DNA from: Firmicutes bacterium UBA5499
GTDB taxonomy: Bacteria; Bacillota; DTU084
Direction of reading: 5' to 3'
DNA length: 7,917 nt
Assembly (NCBI GenBank): GCA_002426275.1
Contig: DIPB01000124.1
Coordinates: 13,127 to 21,043, forward strand
A program made the position numbers and the translations under genes. Positions within the stretch are counted from its first letter, which is position 1; the number at the start of each line of letters is the position of its first letter. This document shows, piece by piece, positions 1-4,614 of the stretch. A model generated the notes under the pieces. That model was given only the letters and a program-made list of their open reading frames with translations. It did no database searches and was not told the origin of the DNA.

Positions 1-1532
1 TCCGGCAGATCGAGCCCTTCCCGCAGGAGGTTGATCCCCACCAGCACGTCGAAGACGCCCAAGCGGAGATCGCGGAGAATCTCGACGCGCTCGAAGGTCT
101 CCACTTCGGAATGCAGGTATCTGACCCGCACCCCCATCTCCCGCAAGTAATCTGTGAGATCTTCGGCCATTTTTTTGGTTAGGGTGGTGACCAGCACCCG
201 CTGGCCGGCTCCGACACGACTGTGGATCTCGGAGAGCAGATCGTCCACCTGTCCTTTCACAGGCCGCACTTCCACTTCAGGATCCAAAAGCCCAGTGGGC
301 CTGATGATCTGTTCCACGATTTGCTCCTGATGCCCCAGCTCATATGCTGCAGGAGTTGCCGAGACGTAAATGGCCTGTCCCACTAGTTTTTCAAATTCTT
401 CAAAGACCAAGGGCCTGTTGTCAAAAGCGGACGGCAGGCGAAATCCGTGTTTGACCAGAGTCTCTTTTCTGGCCCTGTCCCCTGCATACATAGCCCTGAT
501 TTGCGGGATTGTGACGTGGGATTCGTCAATGAAAAGCAGAAAATCTTTTGGGAAATAACTCAACAGAGTGTCTGGAGGCTCGCCTGGCTTTCTGCCGGCC
601 AGATGCCGGGAATAGTTTTCAATGCCCGTGCAGTAACCAAGCTGCATGAGCATTTCCAGATCTAAATTCGTGCGCTGCTCCAGTCTCTGCGCTTCCAAAA
701 GCAGGCCATTGTCCTTGAAATATTTCAGCCGCTCTTGCAGTTCAGAGGCGATGTTTTCGATTGCCACCTGCAGCTTGTCCCTATTTGTGATATAATGGGT
801 GCCGGGATAGATGGTAACCTTGTCCATCTCTCCTAAAATCTCGCCGGTGAGCGCATCAAGCTGGCAGATGCGTTCTATTTCATCGCCGAACTGTTCGATT
901 CTGACGGCAAGCTCGCTGGAAGCGGGGATGACGTCAATACAGTCTCCCCGAACTCTGAAGGTGCTGCGCTGAAAGCCCACGTCGTTTCGTTTATACTGGA
1001 TCTCCACCAGTCGTTTTAAAATTCGGTCCTGAGGTTTACTCTCCCCTAGTTTCAGCTCCAGGGTCATGTCCTGATAATCCTCAGGCGAGCCCAAGCCATA
1101 GATGCAAGAGACGCTGGCGACGATGATCACGTCCCGCCTTTCAAAAAGCGCGCTTGTGGCCGCGTGCCTGAGCCTGTCTATTTCTTCATTTAAAGAAGCG
1201 TCTTTTTCAATGTAAGTATCCGTACGGGGAATATACGCTTCCGGTTGGTAGTAATCGTAATAACTGACGAAATAATGGACCGCGTTTTCCGGAAAGAACT
1301 CCTGAAATTCGCTGCACAGCTGGGCTGCCAAAGTCTTGTTATGCGCGATAATCAAAGCCGGCCGCTGCACCTGGGCTATGACATTGGCCATAGTGTAAGT
1401 CTTCCCCGAGCCTGTTACCCCCAAGAGGATCTGATGTTTTTTATTTTGCTTCAACCCCGCCACCAGCTGACTGATGGCATTGGGTTGATCACCTGTGGGC
1501 CGGTATGGAGCCGTAAGCTTAAATTCACCCAT
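1..1532 (-). CDS. uvrB: UvrABC system protein B (excinuclease ABC subunit B), N-terminal 510 residues, cut by left edge
   Basis: UvrB is the damage-verification helicase-like ATPase of nucleotide excision repair. It is loaded on DNA by UvrA and then recruits UvrC. The frame is open from the ATG at 1532 to the window edge. It begins [17 protein letters not shown]. Walker A is GVTGSGKT (residues 38-45). The Tyr-rich beta-hairpin that clamps DNA is near residues 91-103 ([13 protein letters not shown]). The UvrB-typical [14 protein letters not shown] lies before the Walker B box LLFIDESH (Asp336-Glu337). The helicase motif [12 protein letters not shown] is at 499-510, where the window ends. The family is usually about 660-680 residues, so the end of the second RecA-like domain and the C-terminal UVR (UvrC-binding) motif lie outside. 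An SD-like GGGTGAT (1544-1538) sits 5 nt before the ATG. Nothing visible is mutated. Identification is secure; only the missing C-terminus is unseen. Confidence 0.98.
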   Translation of the reverse strand, partial: MGEFKLTAPYRPTGDQPNAISQLVAGLKQNKKHQILLGVTGSGKTYTMANVIAQVQRPALIIAHNKTLAAQLCSEFQEFFPENAVHYFVSYYDYYQPEAYIPRTDTYIEKDASLNEEIDRLRHAATSALFERRDVIIVASVSCIYGLGSPEDYQDMTLELKLGESKPQDRILKRLVEIQYKRNDVGFQRSTFRVRGDCIDVIPASSELAVRIEQFGDEIERICQLDALTGEILGEMDKVTIYPGTHYITNRDKLQVAIENIASELQERLKYFKDNGLLLEAQRLEQRTNLDLEMLMQLGYCTGIENYSRHLAGRKPGEPPDTLLSYFPKDFLLFIDESHVTIPQIRAMYAGDRARKETLVKHGFRLPSAFDNRPLVFEEFEKLVGQAIYVSATPAAYELGHQEQIVEQIIRPTGLLDPEVEVRPVKGQVDDLLSEIHSRVGAGQRVLVTTLTKKMAEDLTDYLREMGVRVRYLHSEVETFERVEILRDLRLGVFDVLVGINLLREGLDLP

Positions 1533-1550
1533 CTATAATCACCCAAGTTT

Positions 1551-1579
1551 ATTGTACATTAATTAATTGACTGATTCAA
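1551..1579 (-). promoter_or_regulatory. Candidate sigma-70/sigma-A promoter of uvrB
   Basis: Reading the minus strand, TTGAAT (1579-1574, 4/6 to TTGACA) is followed after exactly 17 bp by TACAAT (1556-1551, 5/6 to TATAAT). Transcription would begin near 1545, directly at the SD-like GGGTGAT, giving a leader of only about 12 nt before the uvrB ATG. No LexA-type SOS operator was recognised by eye next to it. The call rests on motif match and spacing only. Confidence 0.6.
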
Positions 1580-1600
1580 GATACTTGACTGCAAATCTAT

Positions 1601-1637
1601 TTTGACATACTCCCACGGCTCACCGTTGGCTGCCGGT
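1601..1637 (-). mobile_element. Possible IS200/IS605-type right-end remnant
   Basis: On the minus strand this reads ...GAGCCGTGGGAGTATGTCAAAA. That resembles, from memory, the hairpin plus GGGAGTATGTCA sequence that closes the right end of many IS200/IS605 (tnpB) elements in Firmicutes. A hairpin is visible: CCACGG (1613-1618), loop CTCA, then CCGTTGG (1623-1629), 6 bp with one bulged T. In this orientation the element body would extend to higher coordinates, but no tnpA or tnpB sequence is there, so only an end or a chance match remains. It lies just upstream of the uvrB -35 box. The family assignment is recalled, not searched. Confidence 0.35.
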
Positions 1638-1679
1638 TTAAACAAAAATCCCCCACCCATCTGTTGTATTTTGACAACT

Positions 1680-1706
1680 AAAAAACCGCCACAATCAAGT
1701 GACGGC
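1680..1706 (-). terminator. Rho-independent terminator of a minus-strand unit
   Basis: On the minus strand, CCGTCAC (1705-1699), loop TTGATT, and GTGGCGG (1692-1686) pair over 7 bp (one G-T) and are followed by six T (1685-1680). It is a good intrinsic terminator. It lies 41 nt beyond the last stop codon of the decayed minus-strand frames at 1747-2315, and no intact gene feeds into it. It therefore supports a former, or still transcribed, minus-strand unit there. Confidence 0.7.
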
Positions 1707-1746
1707 TTTCTCCTGAACTTATTAATAGTCTTCGGTATTCCCGCGC

Positions 1747-2069
1747 CTATATCACACGCTTAGAAACCCAGCTCTTGAGCTGCATTTCCCCCAGACTTCC
1801 CACATTCCACTTTTTCGGAGCGTCAATTGACGACTCATCATGTTCGCTCCCCGAAAGCGGCGAGCGATGTCCTCCCGAAGAGCATCTTCCTCTGTCCCGT
1901 CCCCTACGATAGCCCCAAAGATACTCGTCATCATCTTCTTCGTCAAAAAAACGATAGATCGTCCTCACCGAAATCCCAAATTTCATATCCGTCACCTTCC
2001 ATACCCAATGCCGTAGTAAACATGAAAAACAAGATAAATAAAAAGATGCTTCTCCGGAAGTTTTTTCAC
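1747..2069 (-). pseudogene. Decayed gene, signal-peptide-like start, function unknown
   Basis: No family is recognised. After an AGGGAG SD-like sequence the minus strand has GTG AAA AAA (2069). A different frame then gives FRRSIFLFILFFMFTTALG, a basic then hydrophobic stretch ending like a signal peptide, and continues GMEGDGYEIWDFGEDDLSFF to a stop at 1943-1945. The break coincides with a run of seven identical bases (1945-1951). Past it, a second frame reads DEEDDDEYLWGYRRGR and ends at a stop at 1747, and a third reads GTEEDALREDIARRFRGAN and ends at 1752. The coding-like stretches thus lie in different frames and adjoin one another. A terminator follows at 1680-1706. My reading is a small secreted or membrane protein gene broken by at least two indels. 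The alternatives are a very short real gene (82 codons, 1995-1747) or non-coding DNA. Confidence 0.38.
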
Positions 2070-2072
2070 TCC

Positions 2073-2315
2073 CTAAATTTGAAAATCGACATAATGGACT
2101 TCACCGTCTACCGTCAGACGTGCCACGAACCCGGACAGCCAACTATTGTCAGACTTTCATCTGGCCTTGGCTTTTAATATACTGGGCAGTGAAAACTTCG
2201 CCCTTCTAAGAAACTAGCAAATCCTCATCAGAATTGCAATTTAGCTGCTTAGATACGTCCCTTAAACGCTTTTCTCCTGCGGCAGCATTGGGTAAAATTT
2301 TTCTTTTGAGGACAT
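2073..2315 (-). pseudogene. Decayed gene upstream of the 1747-2069 remnant, function unknown
   Basis: No family is recognised. On the minus strand one frame reads GEKRLRDVSKQLNCNSDEDL, then LVS, a TAG (2208-2206), and without changing frame KGEVFTAQYIKSQGQMK. After a frame change near 2150 it continues SDNSWLSGFVARL and then TVDGEVHYVDFQI, ending in TAG at 2075-2073. This composition looks like real protein on both sides of the breaks. A possible start is the ATG at 2315 (MSSKEKFYP...), in another frame, with no good SD. The final TAG is followed at once by GGGAG and the GTG of the next remnant, a spacing typical of operon genes. I infer the 3' member-by-member decay of a two-gene minus-strand operon. 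Without a database match this could be chance open frame. Confidence 0.33.
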
Positions 2316-2370
2316 TTATGTTAGAATGAAAGAGCAAGTGATTCCAAGCAACAAAATAGCCTAACCTTTG

Positions 2371-2497
2371 AGATCTGGGCAGCAAGGCAGGATATGACAG
2401 GCCCGGGTGGGGAAACATAGGTTACCAACCAGCTGTCGCCAATACGCCGGGAGAGGAGGTCAGTTTGACTGCCACAGGCTCAAAAAATATATAATAA
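2371..2497 (+). pseudogene. Start-less coding-like fragment ending in tandem TAA TAA
   Basis: A frame opens after a TGA at 2368 and runs about 41 codons to tandem stops TAA TAA (2492-2497). It includes AGYDRPGWGNIGYQPAVANT then PGEEVSLTATGSKNI. The amino-acid makeup is protein-like, reminiscent of the C-terminal part of an exported protein. It has no ATG or GTG start and no upstream partner in frame. It stops 14 nt before the ATG of the barrel gene, as an upstream operon neighbour would. The same stretch can also fold (TAACCT 2362-2367 with AGGTTA 2419-2424; CTGGGC 2375-2380 with GCCCGG 2401-2406), so a structured leader RNA is the competing reading. Confidence 0.22.
2465..2495 (+). promoter_or_regulatory. 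Candidate promoter of the barrel-protein gene
   Basis: TTGACT (2465-2470) is followed after 17 bp by TATATA (2488-2493), or after 19 bp by a perfect TATAAT (2490-2495). Initiation would fall at about 2500, at the start of the SD GGAGGG (2499-2504), leaving a leader of only some 10-14 nt. A small hairpin CAGT-TTG-ACTG (2462-2472) overlaps the -35. The alternative is a promoter further upstream with a structured leader. Confidence 0.45.
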
Positions 2498-2511
2498 TGG
2501 AGGGCTTGTGA

Positions 2512-3177
2512 ATGAAAAAACTCAACCTCATATTGACGTTACTGTTGTTATCCCTGTTGACTGGAACCATGGCTTTTGCCCAAGCGCTTACCGTGAGGCT
2601 GGGCGCAGACTATGTGGAACTCACAGATGACAGAGACGAAGACTTTAAATACGAAGGGCATCAGCTCACGGGCAAAGTCTGGTTTGCGGATCTGCCGCAG
2701 TTGAGCATCACAGGCAGCTGTACAAATCTGGATGCCAAAACCGGAGACACAACCGAGTACAACGAAATAGACTACGCGGTCACAGGCGAGTACAGAATAC
2801 ACAACGAAACTAACTATGGCTTCACGCTGACAGCAGGCTGGCTCAGCGAGGGACGAGCCGTAGGGGATGAAGAAAGAACAACTGATTATAGCTATCTTAC
2901 ATTGGGCGGCAAAGGCAACTATGTCTTAACGGATGGTCTTCAGACCATCGCGGACGTCTCCTATGCCTCCAACGCTCCCTTTAAGGACGAGCATGACGCG
3001 GATATGAGCATCCTCAGAGCTAAGGTGGGCGCGGAGTTACAGCCTACTCCGGAGCTCAAGTTCAGCGCCTTTTATCTGTATAACAAATATACCGTGAAAA
3101 TCGACGAGCTCAACCTCTATGACGACTTCATCACCTCAGGATTCAATGTCGGTGCCAGCTACGCGTTCTCCTTCTAG
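2512..3177 (+). CDS. Signal-peptide outer-membrane beta-barrel-like protein, function unknown
   Basis: This gene encodes 221 residues. The ATG at 2512 follows SD GGAGGG (2499-2504) by 7 nt. Residues 1-23 form a classical Sec signal: MKKLN, a Leu-rich core (6-17), then TGTMAFA, with cleavage most likely after Ala23 (AFA|Q). The mature part (about 198 residues) lacks transmembrane helices. It consists of alternating polar/hydrophobic stretches rich in Tyr, Thr and Gly with short acidic turns, such as TVRLGADYVEL, YGFTLTAGW and LKFSAFYLYNKY, and closes with FNVGASYAFSF. A terminal Phe on an amphipathic strand is the usual BamA-recognised C-terminus of outer-membrane barrels, which suggests an 8- to 10-stranded barrel. 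Cys appears once (near residue 64). No specific family (for example YfaZ or OmpA-type) could be assigned by eye. The gene is monocistronic: its own candidate promoter and a strong terminator enclose it. Barrel nature is inferred; cargo or role is unknown. Confidence 0.85.
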   Translation: MKKLNLILTLLLLSLLTGTMAFAQALTVRLGADYVELTDDRDEDFKYEGHQLTGKVWFADLPQLSITGSCTNLDAKTGDTTEYNEIDYAVTGEYRIHNETNYGFTLTAGWLSEGRAVGDEERTTDYSYLTLGGKGNYVLTDGLQTIADVSYASNAPFKDEHDADMSILRAKVGAELQPTPELKFSAFYLYNKYTVKIDELNLYDDFITSGFNVGASYAFSF

Positions 3178-3196
3178 GAAAGCTAGCGCATTCAAA

Positions 3197-3226
3197 GCAG
3201 CCGCCTTCGGGCGGCTGTTTGCTTTT
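3197..3226 (+). terminator. Strong Rho-independent terminator after the barrel gene
   Basis: CAGCCGCC (3198-3205), the tetraloop TTCG, and GGCGGCTG (3210-3217) form a perfect 8-bp GC-rich stem, followed by TTTGCTTTT. It begins 20 nt after the barrel stop codon and ends that transcription unit before the insertion sequence. The reverse strand has only a weak T tract, so it acts mainly on plus-strand transcripts. Confidence 0.88.
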
Positions 3227-3232
3227 AAATTT

Positions 3233-3257
3233 GCCAATGTAGGTAAGCTGCCAATGT
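3233..3257 (+). repeat. Short direct repeat GCCAATGT x2, 17-bp period
   Basis: GCCAATGT occurs at 3233-3240 and again at 3250-3257, separated by AGGTAAGCT. The second copy overlaps the left target duplication of the insertion sequence. It could be a small tandem duplication predating the insertion, or chance. Confidence 0.5.
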
Positions 3258-3260
3258 CAG
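3252..3260 (+). repeat. Left target-site duplication CAATGTCAG
   Basis: CAATGTCAG directly abuts the left inverted repeat of the insertion sequence and is repeated exactly (9/9) at 4517-4525 beyond the right inverted repeat. ISAs1-family elements are known to make duplications of about 8-10 bp, so size and position fit. Confidence 0.88.
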
Positions 3261-3278
3261 TACGGAAATCAATTTTCA
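3261..3278 (+). repeat. Left terminal inverted repeat of the IS
   Basis: TACGGAAATCAATTTTCA; bases 2-18 match the reverse complement of the right end exactly, and only the outermost base differs (T against C). The transposase stop codon (3271-3269) lies inside this repeat. Confidence 0.9.
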
Positions 3279-4370
3279 TTTGTCATTAACAGGGGCAACA
3301 TTTTATCAGATTCAAGTAAGCAATCAAGCATAATATGTGAAATTGGACGTTTGGAGTTGTTTTTTTCTTTATAGGCCTTAATGCTATTAAGCACAATTTT
3401 GCGAATGATGTTAAGCTTTCTCTGGATATTTTCATCCTCAATCCTGCAAAAGTCTTCTTGAAAATGCATATCAAGCAGCCAATGCATCGTTTCTACAGAC
3501 CATTCCAAACGTGCATGCTTCATTAATTCTGCTGCCGTCAGTTTGCGGGTTGAGATATAATAATGCCATTCATCTGTCGTTCCTTCTTTGCTTGTGACTA
3601 TGGATAGCCCCGATGCAGGTCAGGCCCGCCCACTCTTGCCTGCCGTAAAGCCAGTGAATGTCACAAGTAGAGAATGCTGTTCTACCTCTGTTTTCTTTGC
3701 AGCTTTCGCAAGTATCCATCGTTTCCCTTAAGCTTACATCTTGAACATAATCTTCAATGTCCTTTTTCAATGTTTCCTGGTTGTCTTTGACACCCAGTAG
3801 GTAATCTGCTTTCCCTTCGACTATCGCTTTTGCCGTTTCTTTTTGACAGTTCAGGGCGTCAGCGATAACTATGCAGCCTTCAATTTTAATAAGTCTATAA
3901 GGGCTCGTACTGCGGGGATTTCGTTACTCTTGCCGTCGACTGTCTGTTGCCCAAATGTGATACCCAATTCACCGATTTGTGCGCTGACTATATGTAATGG
4001 GCTGTTATATTTTTTCATTTTTCCTGTGGATCGTATCGTTTTTCCATCGAATGACAGCGTTAATCCCTGTGTTCCTTTAGTCAAAAAAAGACTGTACCCA
4101 ATGCACAGAACACCGGTTAAACGACTCTGGGTCAATCATTTTGAGTAGACAAAGCAGCCAATACTAACAGGGAACATGGTCTATGCCAAAATAGCTCGAC
4201 AAAAAAACGCGAACACGCTCACTTACTGCCCATTGATGAATTTGGTCGATGTTTTTCAATCCGCAAAAGGAACCCAAAATTACGATTGTCAGTGCCTCCC
4301 CAACATTGCAAAAATAACCGTTATGCTTTTTGGTCGTTGCTATGTCTATAAAATACTCTACGATTTTCAT
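3269..4370 (-). pseudogene. ISAs1-family (H-repeat type) DDE transposase, broken by one stop and three frame changes
   Basis: The protein would cut and join the IS ends. From the ATG at 4370 (an in-frame ATG at 4433 is the alternative) the N-terminal domain reads MKIVEYFIDIATTKKHNG and later GLKNIDQIHQWAV, the pattern of the DDE_Tnp_1-associated domain. A TAG at 4166-4164 interrupts it; the same frame continues MIDPESFNRCSVHWVQS. A frame change at the seven-A run (4083-4089) leads to LSFDGKTIRSTGKMKKYNS and GQQTVDGKSNEIPAV. A change back near 3875-3890 gives IVIADALNCQKETA, YLLGVKDNQETLKKDIEDYV and CDIHWLYGRQEWAGL. A third change near 3578-3596 gives WHYYIS and EWSVETMHWLLDMHFQEDF. The catalytic triad is preserved at Asp (4048-4046), Asp (3860-3858) and Glu (3493-3491). 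A -10-like TATAAT is upstream (4458-4453), without a clear -35. Family assignment is confident from these motifs. Loss of function follows unless the breaks are sequence errors, which is unlikely since neighbouring long genes are intact. Confidence 0.92.
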
Positions 4371-4480
4371 CTTGATTCCATCCTCTCTTGCAATCAGTTG
4401 ATTAGCGATTCGACCAGAAGTGGCTGGAATCATTTAAAAAATTCTTTAAAATATTATATAGTTTAAAAATTCAATCTCGC

Positions 4481-4493
4481 AGCTGAATCAGCT
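4481..4493. repeat. Perfect palindrome AGCTGA-A-TCAGCT inside the IS right end
   Basis: Two 6-bp arms around one base, 5 bp inside the right inverted repeat and upstream of the transposase start. It has no counterpart at the left end. It may be a transposase or repressor binding site, but this is unproven. Confidence 0.45.
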
Positions 4494-4498
4494 AAATT

Positions 4499-4516
4499 TG
4501 AAAATTGATTTCCGTG
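4499..4516 (-). repeat. Right terminal inverted repeat of the IS
   Basis: Read on the minus strand from 4516: CACGGAAATCAATTTTCA, matching 17 of 18 bases of the left end. It is immediately followed on the plus strand by the second target duplication. Confidence 0.9.
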
Positions 4517-4525
4517 CAATGTCAG
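4517..4525 (+). repeat. Right target-site duplication CAATGTCAG
   Basis: Exact copy of 3252-3260, abutting the right inverted repeat. Joining the two sides at one copy restores a pre-insertion sequence between the barrel-gene terminator and the exporter operon. Confidence 0.88.
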
Positions 4526-4528
4526 AAC

Positions 4529-4558
4529 AACACCTTGACTTCACGATCCGCCGGTGTT
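4529..4558 (+). promoter_or_regulatory. -35-like TTGACT bracketed by a 6-bp inverted repeat, upstream of the exporter operon
   Basis: AACACC (4529-4534) and GGTGTT (4553-4558) are perfect inverted repeats around an 18-bp interval that begins with TTGACT (4535-4540). A good -10 at 17 bp is lacking (TAAGCT at 4558-4563); TTTAAA at 4563-4568 is too far. This could be an operator for a regulator over a weak promoter, as drug-exporter genes often have, but only the symmetry and the -35 are seen. Confidence 0.3.
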
Positions 4559-4614
4559 AAGCTTTAAAGATAACTACCATTTTTCTCCAAACTTATTTGA
4601 AATGAGGGGACTTG

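Larger units (their letters stand above)
3261..4516 (-). mobile_element. ISAs1-family insertion sequence, 1256 bp, bounded by TIRs and 9-bp TSD
   Basis: Both ends are visible: terminal inverted repeats of 18 bp with 17 matching, flanked by identical 9-bp target duplications. The interior carries one transposase reading direction (minus) with ISAs1 hallmarks, including the three catalytic acidic residues. Length is normal for the family (about 1.2-1.5 kb). The element is visibly richer in A+T than the exporter and uvrB genes around it, as expected of an arrival from elsewhere. It sits in the intergenic space between the barrel gene's terminator and the exporter operon, 98 bp before the exporter ATG. 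Its transposase is broken, so it could move only if an intact copy elsewhere supplies the enzyme. Confidence 0.92.

Noticed and set aside
1533..1600. LexA/SOS operator in front of uvrB
   Set aside because: No CGAAC-N4-GTTCG-like or CTGT-N8-ACAG-like site was found by eye.
1827..2177. A 116-codon plus-strand open frame
   Set aside because: Its composition (Pro/Ser/His/Lys runs) is not protein-like, it lacks a ribosome binding site, and the opposite strand carries the better coding signal and a terminator.
2310..2363. Mini-frames MLE and MKEQVIPSNKIA as a possible leader peptide
   Set aside because: A GAGG lies upstream of the first ATG, but the peptides are tiny, have no regulatory residue pattern, and no attenuator follows.
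2319..2418. N-terminal part of a 70-codon minus-strand frame starting at 2418
   Set aside because: Only the later part (after about 2300) looks coding; the start has no ribosome binding site and reads as random sequence. The later part is kept as a decayed gene.
2371..2424. Resemblance to signal recognition particle RNA (GCAGCAAGGCAG...ATGACAGG)
   Set aside because: The invariant GGAAGGAAGCAGCC-type helix 8 loop is missing, so the similarity is a short chance match.
4083..4089. Programmed frameshifting of the transposase at the seven-A run
   Set aside because: The run sits in the antisense orientation as seven T, there is a TAG upstream and two more frame changes downstream, and ISAs1-family transposases are not known for programmed frameshifts. 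Decay is simpler.
4612..4614. TTG as start of the first exporter subunit
   Set aside because: It is only 1 nt from the end of the ribosome binding site AGGGGA; the ATG three bases later has workable spacing.
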